Shown piece after piece: positions 8,369-17,148 of a DNA stretch of 64,000 nt. The DNA is taken from positions 62,001 to 126,000 of the forward strand of contig NZ_PDHM01000027.1 of the NCBI RefSeq assembly GCF_002573715.1, given 5' to 3'. A program made the translations under genes and the position numbers. The notes beneath the pieces were generated by a model, which saw only the letters and a list, made by a program, of their open reading frames with translations, was not told the DNA's origin and did no database searches. The stretch is from Paenibacillus sp. EZ-K15 (GTDB lineage Bacteria > Bacillota > Bacilli > Paenibacillales > Paenibacillaceae). The stretch's first letter is position 1; each line of letters starts with the position of its first letter.

Positions 8369-9691
8369 TCATGATGAATGGAATCCGGCTTCTTCGGAGC
8401 CGCCGGTCGTCTTACTACCGGAAGAACCACGCTTGCTGCGAATATGAAGTTTATTCGCCAGCAGCGTGATCAAGCTTACCGGCTTCAACCCGACCGCTAT
8501 GCCATCCCTCGGGTCGGGGGCAACGATAGCTCCCAATTGATGATGATCCCCCGCGTAGATTGCACGCTGCAGGAATTTACTCTCCCCTTGATGGTTCTGT
8601 ACCTCCAGCTTACAGAAGGCCGAATTCTGACGAAGCGCGCTATGCAGCTGTTCCTTACTGTGAATCAGTTTACCGTTCACCTTCAGGATCGTCTCTCCTG
8701 CCAGAATGCCAAGTTCGCTTGCCGGACTATTCGGAAGCACTGCGAGAACGCGTAGTCCACGAATCGGATGCACAAAGATCGGACTGCGCTGCTGTTCTTC
8801 ATAACGGCTGTACCACACCAAGCCCTCATGCAGCAGTAATGCCGCTAATGCAGCCACGATCGTGAGTGGTGTCCACCACTCGGCCAACAGACTCAATGCC
8901 AGCACAATGGCTCCGTAAAATATGAGCCGCTTCGATGTGATGCTTGCCTTCTCCTGCGGGAGCATGCTCTGCGTCATTTCCCCGAAGCCAATCACGACCG
9001 GGAGTGCCATCATGGTAAAGCCTGTACTCCAGGCATCACCACCGAAGAACGGCGTCCATGGCAGCACGCTGCCTCCGCTTACCGCCGGAACAAGCAAGAA
9101 CAAGGGCAAGGGCCAGAAGCTCTGCATGTGATAACCGCCAACGAGCTTGCCACGTTTACCCTCAAGAAACAGCGGTGTAGCAAAACCCGAACCCTGTATC
9201 CTGACAAGCAAGGCTTCTGCAAAATGCAGAACGGCGGATAAAGCCAGCAGCGCAGGAATGTCCAATCCCTGGATCGTTGTCGTTATGTGACTGACCCAGC
9301 CATCCGGCTGCCAATTCGGAAACCAGCCTAATCCAAACTGAATGATCCCGAGAAGACCGATGGAATAGGCAAAGCATAAGTACCGGATATGAAACAGCAT
9401 CAGGATCAGGGAAGTCACCCATATGCATATGATGGCTTCCAGGCTTAAGGATATTCCCAGGAAGGCTACTACGATGGACACGCTGATTCCTGCCAGCAGC
9501 CCGCCCAGAAACGTTCGCCAAGTCTGCAATCCCCAGGAATGCAGCTTCACATGGAACAACTTACGCTCCACCAACACCTGCCTTCGGTAGAACAGCATGA
9601 CAAACAAAATCGAAATATAATAAAAGGGCTGCGTCAGCAGTTGTATGCCTGCATCTATCCCATACATCAGCAGTTGTTTCAATGTCTCCAA
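8369..9691 (-). CDS. minJ: MinJ-like polytopic membrane protein with PDZ domain
   Basis: A 440-residue protein with about eight membrane segments in the first 300 residues and a C-terminal PDZ domain (about 325-400; the segment with VLAVLPNSPASELGILAGET). Bacillus MinJ has this architecture and links DivIVA to MinD to place the division septum at cell poles. The neighbours ctpB, ftsX and ftsE also match the Bacillus locus. The start is a TTG (METLKQLLMYG) after AAGGAG at a rather long spacing. The gene symbol rests on architecture and synteny, since MinJ sequences diverge quickly. Half of a dispersed repeat lies just upstream (9722-9755). Confidence 0.75.
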   Translation of the reverse strand: METLKQLLMYGIDAGIQLLTQPFYYISILFVMLFYRRQVLVERKLFHVKLHSWGLQTWRTFLGGLLAGISVSIVVAFLGISLSLEAIICIWVTSLILMLFHIRYLCFAYSIGLLGIIQFGLGWFPNWQPDGWVSHITTTIQGLDIPALLALSAVLHFAEALLVRIQGSGFATPLFLEGKRGKLVGGYHMQSFWPLPLFLLVPAVSGGSVLPWTPFFGGDAWSTGFTMMALPVVIGFGEMTQSMLPQEKASITSKRLIFYGAIVLALSLLAEWWTPLTIVAALAALLLHEGLVWYSRYEEQQRSPIFVHPIRGLRVLAVLPNSPASELGILAGETILKVNGKLIHSKEQLHSALRQNSAFCKLEVQNHQGESKFLQRAIYAGDHHQLGAIVAPDPRDGIAVGLKPVSLITLLANKLHIRSKRGSSGSKTTGGSEEAGFHSS

Positions 9692-9721
9692 CAGCTTGCC
9701 ACGCTCCTTTCAGCTTCAAGA

Positions 9722-9755
9722 TGCTTCGAAATTTATACTTTCAGATATCTTAAAA
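9722..9755 (+). repeat. Dispersed palindromic repeat, right-end fragment (copy E)
   Basis: The 33 bases from 9723 match 18062-18094 (right end of copy D) with only three mismatches. The left half of the element is missing. It lies between minJ and ctpB. Confidence 0.6.
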
Positions 9756-9786
9756 GAAAAAAAGAAGGCTAACGTTCAGCCTTCTT
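9756..9786 (-). terminator. Intrinsic terminator of ctpB
   Basis: AAGAAGGCT (9762-9770) pairs with AGCCTTCTT (9778-9786), and a T-rich run follows on the minus strand. The 5' arm of the hairpin contains the ctpB stop codon. Confidence 0.78.
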
Positions 9787-11281
9787 ACTTGTTCGACGCC
9801 TTGGCGGCGATTTCCTTCCGGACCTCGGCAATTCCGCGATTCATTTGATTATCCTCTTTCGGATCCTGAATCTTCTCAATCAATGCGGCTTCCAATGCCT
9901 CGGCTGTAGCGCCGTTAAGGATACCGTCCGCTTTTAGCTTGTGCTTGCTCTGGAAACTCTTAACGGCCTTCTCTGTATTCCGGTCGAAATAGCCATCCGT
10001 ACGCCCGATCTTATAACCAACCGCTTCAAGCATGATCTGTGCATTCTTCACATCCGTGCTATTCGTGTCGTACGTATAAGTTTTCTTCTTATCGATCGGT
10101 GCAACGGTAAAGTATTCTGGCTGTGACACCTGAATATCCGGCTCAATTCCCTTCTCATGGATCCAGGTACCGTTTGGCGTCAACCACTTGGCAATCGTTA
10201 CTTTCAGCAGGCTTCCATCGCCAAACTGCTTATCAAAGCTCGTTTGCACGGTACCTTTTCCGAAGGAATGCTCACCCATTAAGGTAGCTCCTGCCGATTG
10301 CTGCAGTGCGCCCGCCAAAATTTCGGAAGCGCTGGCGCTGCCCTTGTTCATCAGCACCGTAATCGGATAGGATTTCGCCTCACCGCCCGAAGGATGCTTC
10401 TCTCGCTTCTTATCCTTATCCTCTACCTGAACGATCAATTCGCCTTTAGGTACGAACTGCTCTGCAATGTCAATGACAACGGACAGCACACCGCCTGGAT
10501 TGTTCCGGACGTCGATCAGCAGTCCCTTCATGCCTTGGCTTTCCAGTTTCTTGAGTTCTTCCTTAAAGCGTTCGCCTGTATTCAGCGAGAATTGGGAGAT
10601 CTCAATAACACCGATTCCGCCCTTCTCCATCCGTGCCGACACGGTTTCCAGATCGACGTCATCACGAACGATAACATACTCGACAGGCTGCTCAGAGCCT
10701 GCACGCTTAATCTGAAGGACGGCCTTGGAACCTTTCGGACCGCGAATCTTGTTGACTGCCGCGTTCAACTCCAGACCCTGCAAAGATTCCCCATTAACTG
10801 AGAGGATGGTATCCTTTGCCCGGATCCCGGCTTTATCCGCAGGAGATCCCTTGATCGGGGATACAACGACGACACTGCCATCTACAGAGGATACCTCCGC
10901 ACCAATCCCTGAGAAGGAGCCCTCAATGCTCTCTTCAAACTGGGCTGCCGTTTCTTTTCCCATATAGTTGGAATATGGATCTTCCAGCGCTTCCATCATC
11001 CCGTTGATGGCGCCGTCGATCAGTTTCGACCGATCGATATCCTTGTAATAATTGCTTTCGATGAGGTCAATCGCTGTCCCCAGTTTTTTCGCTTCAGACT
11101 GCTCCAGTCCATTCCTGTTTGCTATACTGGCCAGCAGCCCCTCACCGTCTCCGGTCTGACTAGGAGCGGGCAGCTGGGTCAAAGCCATCGTTAACAGCAC
11201 GCCGCACAGCATGGCAGCTATGACCAGAAAGACAGCCGTTCGTTTTTTCAGCAAGTACTTCACCGCCTTTGTACGTTTCAA
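9785..11281 (-). CDS. ctpB: Carboxy-terminal processing serine protease (S41)
   Basis: Membrane-anchored S41 protease of 498 residues. Order: cytoplasmic basic start, one membrane segment (about 15-35), a helical region, PDZ domain (about 120-200, IGAEVSSVDGSVVVVSPIKG), protease domain, and a C-terminal peptidoglycan-binding-1 domain (about 405-470). The catalytic dyad fits Ser317 in GSASASEI and Lys342 in FGKGTVQ, the 25-residue spacing usual in this family. In Bacillus, CtpB cleaves SpoIVFA to trigger sigK activation in sporulation. The same role here is inference. The start may be the TTG at 11281 or a nearby GTG, since the ribosome site is weak. Confidence 0.9.
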   Translation of the reverse strand: MKRTKAVKYLLKKRTAVFLVIAAMLCGVLLTMALTQLPAPSQTGDGEGLLASIANRNGLEQSEAKKLGTAIDLIESNYYKDIDRSKLIDGAINGMMEALEDPYSNYMGKETAAQFEESIEGSFSGIGAEVSSVDGSVVVVSPIKGSPADKAGIRAKDTILSVNGESLQGLELNAAVNKIRGPKGSKAVLQIKRAGSEQPVEYVIVRDDVDLETVSARMEKGGIGVIEISQFSLNTGERFKEELKKLESQGMKGLLIDVRNNPGGVLSVVIDIAEQFVPKGELIVQVEDKDKKREKHPSGGEAKSYPITVLMNKGSASASEILAGALQQSAGATLMGEHSFGKGTVQTSFDKQFGDGSLLKVTIAKWLTPNGTWIHEKGIEPDIQVSQPEYFTVAPIDKKKTYTYDTNSTDVKNAQIMLEAVGYKIGRTDGYFDRNTEKAVKSFQSKHKLKADGILNGATAEALEAALIEKIQDPKEDNQMNRGIAEVRKEIAAKASNK

Positions 11282-11383
11282 CTGCTACACATGGGGAATC
11301 CCGTCCACCTAGTATATGATTGGCTTGCCGGGAATATTTATACAGCGGTCTGAAGGTTATATGGTATAAGTCCTAAAAATTTG

Positions 11384-12652
11384 TTACAGATAAGGCGAAG
11401 GATTCACCGGCGATCCATTGATCCGAACCTCAAAATGAAGATGCGGTCCTGTGCTCTGACCCGTGGAACCCACTTCGGCAATCTTCTGCCCTCTGGACAC
11501 CTTGTCGCCTTCGCTGACTTTAATGCCGCCATTGCGGATATGTCCATACAAGGTCCATACGCCGCCCCCATGATCAACAATAACACAGTTTCCGTAACCG
11601 CTCCACCACTCGGCCAAGATGACCGTGCCGCTCTCCGCTGCCCGGATCTCAGTCCCCTGTGGTACCGCGAAATCCTGGCCTGTATGCATCTTGCCAACCT
11701 GGCCCGTTACCGGATGAACTCTCGGCCCATAACCCGATGAAAGTCTGGCACCGGAAACCGGGAACGCGAATGGTCCGCCGTTACCTGTATATCCGCCGCC
11801 ACCTTTACTACCGCCGAGGGTGGTCGCCTTGGCTCTTTTCGCCGCAGCTGCTTTGGCAGCCGCTGCTTTACGGGCAGCTTCCTCAGCCGCAAGTTTATTC
11901 TTTTCCTTCTGCAGATCCGAACGTTTGCTTGCCAGGGCAACCAACATTTTATCCTGCTCTTCGGTCAAGATTTCCGCATCCTCGATATCCTGATCATACT
12001 GGGCCAGTAGTACGCGCTTCTCCTGTTCCTTCTCGTTCAGGATACTCTTGCGGTCCTCCATTTGGCCATACAGGTCCTTGGCGGTTGCATACTGTCCTTC
12101 AAGCTCCTTCTTCTTGTCGATGACCAGCAGCTTGTCCTGCTTATGCTCCACCAGCAAATCCTGGTCCTGGTTAACGATCGTCTTCAAAGAATCCGCACGC
12201 TCAATAAAATCGCTGAAGCTGGTCGAGGAGAGCAGCACATCCAGATAAGATACTTGCCCATCCATATAGATGAGGCGAATCCGGGATTCCAACAGCTTCT
12301 CACGGGAGGCGATACGCTCCTCCGCCGCTTCAAGTTCTTTGGTCGTTTTTCTCAGCAGATCCTCTGTCTCCTCGATCTTCATGGAGATTTTGGTCAATTC
12401 ATTGCTGACGATGCTGATCTGCTCCATCACATATTTCAAATTCTTCGTTGTTTTTTTCTTGTAATGCTGAGCTTCTTGTTTATTTTCCGCTGCTTTGTTC
12501 TTCTGTGCCCGTGCTTTCTTGACCTGCTCCTGAAGCACGCTCAGCTCTCGATCTACATCGGCTGAAGTCTTCTTCTCGGCTTGTCCGACGGTCGGTTGGA
12601 TCATAACAGTGGCCAGTAATAAGGCTGCTACTCCTGCGGCGATTTTCTTCAA
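11384..12652 (-). CDS. EnvC-like M23 murein hydrolase with coiled coil
   Basis: Secreted cell-wall endopeptidase of 422 residues. It has a signal peptide (about 1-25), a long coiled coil (about 28-265), an Ala/Lys and Gly-rich linker, then a LytM/M23 domain with zinc ligands in HTGQDFA and GPHLHFEV. It follows ftsX by 27 bases in the same direction. FtsEX complexes control murein hydrolysis through a coiled-coil partner: CwlO in Bacillus, EnvC in Escherichia coli. Here the active-site residues are intact, so it is probably itself the FtsEX-driven hydrolase. The TTG start follows GGGGAG by six bases. No exact Bacillus subtilis orthologue is claimed. Confidence 0.88.
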   Translation of the reverse strand: MKKIAAGVAALLLATVMIQPTVGQAEKKTSADVDRELSVLQEQVKKARAQKNKAAENKQEAQHYKKKTTKNLKYVMEQISIVSNELTKISMKIEETEDLLRKTTKELEAAEERIASREKLLESRIRLIYMDGQVSYLDVLLSSTSFSDFIERADSLKTIVNQDQDLLVEHKQDKLLVIDKKKELEGQYATAKDLYGQMEDRKSILNEKEQEKRVLLAQYDQDIEDAEILTEEQDKMLVALASKRSDLQKEKNKLAAEEAARKAAAAKAAAAKRAKATTLGGSKGGGGYTGNGGPFAFPVSGARLSSGYGPRVHPVTGQVGKMHTGQDFAVPQGTEIRAAESGTVILAEWWSGYGNCVIVDHGGGVWTLYGHIRNGGIKVSEGDKVSRGQKIAEVGSTGQSTGPHLHFEVRINGSPVNPSPYL

Positions 12653-12679
12653 GTTTCGCTCCCCATCCTTTACCTTGTT

Positions 12680-13588
12680 TTATACTTTCAAAAATTTACG
12701 TATCGACATGGTGCTGCCCCAGATGCCAATGACCATGCCCAGCCCAACGATAATGATGCCGAGCTGCAGCCACAAATCTCCCAGCGGGATTAAGCTCTTT
12801 GCCAGCGTCAGATCGGTTTGCGACGCAGCGTACAGACGATTGTAGCCTACAAACAACAGCGTGACCGTCACAATGGAGCCCATCAGGCCGATCATGGCAC
12901 CTTCCACGAAAAACGGCCAGCGAATGAAGTTGTTGGTCGCGCCGACAAGCTTCATAATGCCGATCTCGCGGCGACGAGCCAAAATAGTAACCCGAATGGT
13001 GTTCGAGATCAGGAACATGGACATCAAACCGAGTCCCGCTACGAAAATAAAGCCGATATTCCGCACCGTCTTCGTAATCTTGAACAGAGTTTCGACCGTG
13101 CCTTCCCCATACTTGACTCGCAGGATCGGCTCCTCCGTATACTTCTGGTTCAGAGCGGTAATCTTGTCGGCAACAAAACCGACCGTGGTCGGTTCAATAA
13201 CGGAAACCTCGAATGCATCCGGAAGCGGATTCTGGTCCGCCTCGCTGAAGCCTTCCACCCATTCGGAGCCCAGGCTTTCCTCAAGCTCCTTCATGCCCTC
13301 TTCCTTGGACACGAACTTGATGCCGCCGACCTCCGGCATTGCCTCGATTTCACTCTTGATGGTTTCGCGCAGCTTCTTATCCACATTGAGATTTAAGTAC
13401 GTATTGATTTGCACATTGCTATCTGCTTTATCGGCTAAAGCGTTAACATTCATGACTAATAGCATGAAAACGCCCAGTATAAACAAAGACACTACGATGG
13501 AAGTAACCGATGCGACCGACATCCATCCATTCCGGAAAACGCTCTTCGCCCCTTCCCGCAAGTGCCGCAAGAAGGTTCTAAAATTCAT
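12680..13588 (-). CDS. ftsX: Cell division ABC transporter membrane protein FtsX
   Basis: Membrane half of the FtsEX complex, 302 residues. One N-terminal membrane segment (about 22-45) precedes an extracellular domain of about 120 residues, which in the family contacts the murein hydrolase. Three membrane segments follow, with the ARRREIGIMKLVGATNNFIR motif between the first two of them. The ATG at 13588 (MNFRTFLRHLREG) lies inside the end of ftsE and follows GAGGAGAT, so the two proteins are coupled. A longer in-frame start would lie deeper inside ftsE and is unlikely. Confidence 0.93.
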   Translation of the reverse strand: MNFRTFLRHLREGAKSVFRNGWMSVASVTSIVVSLFILGVFMLLVMNVNALADKADSNVQINTYLNLNVDKKLRETIKSEIEAMPEVGGIKFVSKEEGMKELEESLGSEWVEGFSEADQNPLPDAFEVSVIEPTTVGFVADKITALNQKYTEEPILRVKYGEGTVETLFKITKTVRNIGFIFVAGLGLMSMFLISNTIRVTILARRREIGIMKLVGATNNFIRWPFFVEGAMIGLMGSIVTVTLLFVGYNRLYAASQTDLTLAKSLIPLGDLWLQLGIIIVGLGMVIGIWGSTMSIRKFLKV

Positions 13589-14264
13589 ACCCGTAATCTC
13601 CTCTCTGCTGGTCACGGACGATCTGTCCATGCTCAATCGCAAGAACGCGTTTACGCATGGTGTTCACGATATCCCTGTTGTGGGTAGCCATTACGATGGT
13701 GGTTCCCCTGAAATTGATTTCATCCAGCAGCTGCATGATGCCCCACGAGGTTTCCGGATCCAGGTTACCTGTAGGCTCGTCCGCAATAATGACGGAGGGG
13801 TTATTCACAATCGCTCTGGCGATTGCGATCCGCTGCTGCTCACCGCCGGAGAGTTGGGATGGTTCGCGGTTCGCCTTGGCTCTCAGGCCCACAAGCTCCA
13901 GCACCTCCATGACCCGTCTCTTGATAAGACGCTGCGGCGCTTCAATAACCTCCATGGCAAAAGCTACATTTTCGTAAGCAGTCAGCTTGGGCAGCAGACG
14001 ATAGTCCTGAAAAATAACCCCGATATTTCGGCGAACATAGGGAATTTTGCGCTGCTTCAGCTTCCCGATATTAAATCCATTAACAGAAATTTGCCCCTTC
14101 GTAGGCACTTCTTCTCTATAGATAAGTTTCATAAACGTCGATTTGCCAGCACCTGACGGTCCGACAACATAGACGAATTCATTTCGATTGATTTTGACGG
14201 AAACTCCTTGAAGCGCATGAGCGCCGTTCGGATATGTCTTCCATACGTCCTGCATTTCGATCAC
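13578..14264 (-). CDS. ftsE: Cell division ATP-binding protein FtsE
   Basis: ATPase half of FtsEX. Walker A GPSGAGKST, signature LSGGEQQRIAIARA, Walker B VIIADEPTGNLD and the switch histidine in MATHNRD are all present. With the GTG at 14264 (MIEMQDVWKTYPNG) the protein has 228 residues, the Bacillus FtsE length. The TTG five codons upstream is a less likely start. It heads the run ftsE, ftsX, M23 hydrolase, ctpB, minJ-like, all on one strand with short gaps. Confidence 0.94.
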   Translation of the reverse strand: MIEMQDVWKTYPNGAHALQGVSVKINRNEFVYVVGPSGAGKSTFMKLIYREEVPTKGQISVNGFNIGKLKQRKIPYVRRNIGVIFQDYRLLPKLTAYENVAFAMEVIEAPQRLIKRRVMEVLELVGLRAKANREPSQLSGGEQQRIAIARAIVNNPSVIIADEPTGNLDPETSWGIMQLLDEINFRGTTIVMATHNRDIVNTMRKRVLAIEHGQIVRDQQRGDYGYEF

Positions 14265-14470
14265 TTCATCACTTCCCAATCCTTAATTAGCCATTATACT
14301 TTTCGACAGTTTCCATCGAATTCCTTTAAAATCCATGAAAAATCCTCACGACATCGTCTATTGTAACAAATTTGTTACCTTTTGAGTACCCGAAAGTTTA
14401 AGCCCACCGTGACATATACATGAAAAAGTGCATGAACTGCGGCCAATACGAAGTTAAGAAGGTGGTTCAA

Positions 14471-15907
14471 TTGAAAAAAATTCATCTTGGTCTCATCATT
14501 GTCATCAGTTTCGGTCTTCTCCTCTCCGTCGGCTTCGGTCTATTGACGATGTACGTGAACCAGAAGGAACTCCCGAAGGGGGTCGTTCTCTCCGGTTGGC
14601 AGGTAGGCGGTACACCCGCAGACGAGGTGCTGTCAGAGCTGGATCAACGGCTGCAGGCGATGACAGCATTGAAGGTGGAGCTGCAATCGGACACTCTGAA
14701 AGGGCACACGGAAAGCTTCACTCTCCGGGAAGCCGGAGTTCAATTCAGCGCTGCCGATTTTCGGGAAGCTATCGCCAGGTTGTCCGAAGGATCATTATGG
14801 GATCAGGTTCTTTACCGGCGTAACTTTCAGCTGGAGTGGCATATATCCACGGACTGGGATCGCAATGTGTTAAAAGAGCGGTTGAGCGAAGACTGGCAAA
14901 AGGAACGCTTTGGCGAACCCGTCAATGCGGTACGGAGCATATCCGAAGATGACGTTGTCCGGTACACCCCGGAGAAAACGGCATACCGCATCGATTGGCC
15001 GACATTCTATGAAGGGTTCGGCGCTGCGCTTCCGAATGAGTCTCACTTCACCGAGCCGAAATTGGATGAGATCATTACGGTCCAACTGCCTGTCATCCGT
15101 CAAAAGCCCCCCGTTACCGTAAAATCGCTGCAGGATGAGGGGATTGAGCGCAAAATCGTCGAATTCTCTACCAGTCTCGGATCCAGCGGGCCTGGACGCG
15201 TTCATAACGTGACTGCCGCTGCCAAAGCCGTAGACGGCATGATTCTGAAGCCCGGCGATGAATTCAATTATGCTCATATTATTGATGCCGCAAAGAAGGA
15301 GTACGGCTTTGAAGAAGCCCCCGTTATCGTGAACGGCAAGCTGGTTCCCGGGATCGGCGGCGGGATCTGCCAGGTATCCAGCACGGTCTATCATGCCGCT
15401 TTGCTCGTCGGGCTGGAAATCACCGAACGGCGCAATCATTCCCTTCCGGTCAGCTACCTGCCCAAGGGGCAGGATGCCACCTTTGCTGAAGGGGTGATCA
15501 ATTTTCGCTTTCGGAACAATACAGGCAAGCATCTGCTTATTTTATCGGAGGTATCGCACGATAATTTAACACTAAAGATGTTCGGCACCTTCCCGGAAAA
15601 TACGGAATATGAGCTTGTGTCCACCACCGTTGAAACCTTGCCGTCACCAGAGAAAATCATTCACAATAACTCGCTTCCTCCAGGACTCAAGCAGGTGGTT
15701 CAGAACGGGAAGCCAGGCTATGTGGTTGAAACCTACCGAGCCAAGAAAGTAAACGGCAAAGTTGTGGAGAACGTCAAAATATCCAAGGATACCTACCGCC
15801 CCCAGAACAGCATCGTTGCCATTAATCCGACGAACGATGTCCAACTGCCTGAAGCGAATGATACCCCGAAAGAGGAAGTGGTTGAGGACGGTATCAGTGC
15901 CCCGTAA
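14471..15907 (+). CDS. VanW-family protein with membrane anchor
   Basis: A 478-residue protein with an N-terminal membrane segment (about 4-28), a putative peptidoglycan-binding region (about 50-200), and a VanW domain (about 240-370) with GDEFNYAHII, the GGGICQVSST motif and the RRNHSLPVSYLP stretch. A C-terminal G5-like segment follows. The family is linked to the cell envelope, but the activity is unknown. Despite the name it is not evidence for vancomycin resistance. The TTG at 14471 is preferred over the ATG at 14420 because AGGTGG stands five bases before it, and it puts the membrane segment at the N-terminus. It resembles Bacillus YoaR. Confidence 0.85.
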   Translation: MKKIHLGLIIVISFGLLLSVGFGLLTMYVNQKELPKGVVLSGWQVGGTPADEVLSELDQRLQAMTALKVELQSDTLKGHTESFTLREAGVQFSAADFREAIARLSEGSLWDQVLYRRNFQLEWHISTDWDRNVLKERLSEDWQKERFGEPVNAVRSISEDDVVRYTPEKTAYRIDWPTFYEGFGAALPNESHFTEPKLDEIITVQLPVIRQKPPVTVKSLQDEGIERKIVEFSTSLGSSGPGRVHNVTAAAKAVDGMILKPGDEFNYAHIIDAAKKEYGFEEAPVIVNGKLVPGIGGGICQVSSTVYHAALLVGLEITERRNHSLPVSYLPKGQDATFAEGVINFRFRNNTGKHLLILSEVSHDNLTLKMFGTFPENTEYELVSTTVETLPSPEKIIHNNSLPPGLKQVVQNGKPGYVVETYRAKKVNGKVVENVKISKDTYRPQNSIVAINPTNDVQLPEANDTPKEEVVEDGISAP

Positions 15908-15924
15908 ACCTGAAGACAACATGG

Positions 15925-15970
15925 AACAGCCCGGATTCGCGATAGAACCGCGAATCCGGGCTGTTTGCCT
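15925..15970 (+). terminator. Intrinsic terminator after the VanW-domain gene
   Basis: A perfect 17-bp stem (15925-15941 with 15949-15965) with a 7-base loop is followed by TTTGCCTT. The T-tract is short but the stem is very strong. Confidence 0.82.
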
Positions 15971-16092
15971 TGCCGTTATTTCAATGTAATGTATCGACTT
16001 TATAGCAGCTCTCGTATTCTCCAGACGGATATCCTCGCCTTCAATCAGCTCGGCATTCAGATGTCCCATCCGGAAGGGCATCGTTGTTACCC

Positions 16093-16821
16093 TTAAAACC
16101 GCCGAGATGCTCTGACCTCGGCTTCCGGATGCTGTGACAGTTCATCTCTGTACTCCACTTGCCGAATCTCGCACCCTTTGCCTAGGATCACCCGGTTACC
16201 GCGGACGATATCGGCTTCAACATACTCGAGATCAAGGACATCGCCCTCAATAATACGAGCCTCCAGCCGTGTTCCCCGTAAAGGCAAGGACAGCATTTCC
16301 CAGAGCCGCTTCCCTTTTTTGCGGACCGTTATCCGGTCTCCAACGATTTCCTGTGCAAGGCAGCGGCCCAATACTCGGATATCCGCTGTTCCAACATGCA
16401 GGCGGCCATCGATCTTAAATCCCCCTTGCAACGTGGCGGATTCACTTCGCACGTCACCACGGCTTCTCAGGTTTCCGGTGACCTCAAGCTTCTTCGATTC
16501 GGAATCTCCGTGAATGCTGCAATGCCCCCCGATAAAGATGGAGCGACTGCGCAATCCATCCTTCAAACTCAGGCTGCCGGCTACATGCAGCTCCTCAGAC
16601 TCCACAGCCCCCTTAATGGTTCCCGAACCGTTCACGCGAATCGTACGGGCAGCTACGGCGCCACTAACACTCATCGTTCCATTGCCTATTAATTCTCGGC
16701 AATCCAGATCTCCATTCACCTGCCCGGCCCCGTCAATGCGTACCTTATCGTATTGGCCGCCGCTTGAACTTCCGGTTCCCGTAATCTTCAGATCGGACAG
16801 CTTGTCGTCATGTGGTATCAT
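16093..16821 (-). CDS. Bactofilin-like polymer-forming protein
   Basis: A 242-residue protein made of short beta repeats with regularly spaced glycines and hydrophobic residues (VRIDGAGQVNGDLDCREL, then TIRVNGSGTIKGAVESEEL). This is the right-handed beta-helix pattern of bactofilins and related polymer-forming proteins. It has no signal peptide or membrane segment. Similar Bacillota proteins (YhbD/YhbE type) are thought to be cytoskeletal or envelope-associated, but the role is poorly known. The ATG follows GGAGGAGGATACTC, an excellent ribosome site. It is convergent with the VanW-domain gene and divergent from the esterase. Confidence 0.8.
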   Translation of the reverse strand: MIPHDDKLSDLKITGTGSSSGGQYDKVRIDGAGQVNGDLDCRELIGNGTMSVSGAVAARTIRVNGSGTIKGAVESEELHVAGSLSLKDGLRSRSIFIGGHCSIHGDSESKKLEVTGNLRSRGDVRSESATLQGGFKIDGRLHVGTADIRVLGRCLAQEIVGDRITVRKKGKRLWEMLSLPLRGTRLEARIIEGDVLDLEYVEADIVRGNRVILGKGCEIRQVEYRDELSQHPEAEVRASRRF

Positions 16822-17148
16822 GAGTATCCTCCTCCAGATTTACAAAGTGATCACTATCTATATCTTAACTTCTTCATCACAACAGTTATTTCTACAATAA
16901 ATGTCCGTCCTCCACCAGGTGGAGTCATAATCTCCCTCTAAGATACCACACTCCCGCTATTCATAGAACAGCCCGATGGCTGAACTTCACCTCGGTCCCA
17001 AGACCGAGGCGTTCTCAGGCACTGTCCTCGTCTTTTCCTGCAAATGATGGATCGGATTTGCTTGGAGCAAGGGAGATTGATTGTGATATGATTCAAATAG
17101 GCTCGTCATTGATCTCTCATTTAGTGAAGTGAAAGGGGATACATCATC
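16822..17148. other. Divergent intergenic region, no gene
   Basis: 327 bases between the bactofilin-like gene and the esterase gene. A possible extended -10 (TGATATGAT, about 17080-17088) faces the esterase. A GC-rich hairpin (CCTCGGTCCCAAGACCGAGG, about 16991-17010) is visible. No convincing coding sequence was seen. Confidence 0.5.

Noticed and set aside
12861..14156. 431-codon plus-strand frame opposite ftsX and ftsE
   Set aside because: Shadow of two well-supported genes. The translation has no domain and is Ser/Thr/Arg-rich.
14471..15907. Vancomycin-resistance gene (from the VanW name)
   Set aside because: VanW domains are widespread in Bacillota envelope proteins, and no vanHAX, vanS or vanR genes accompany it.
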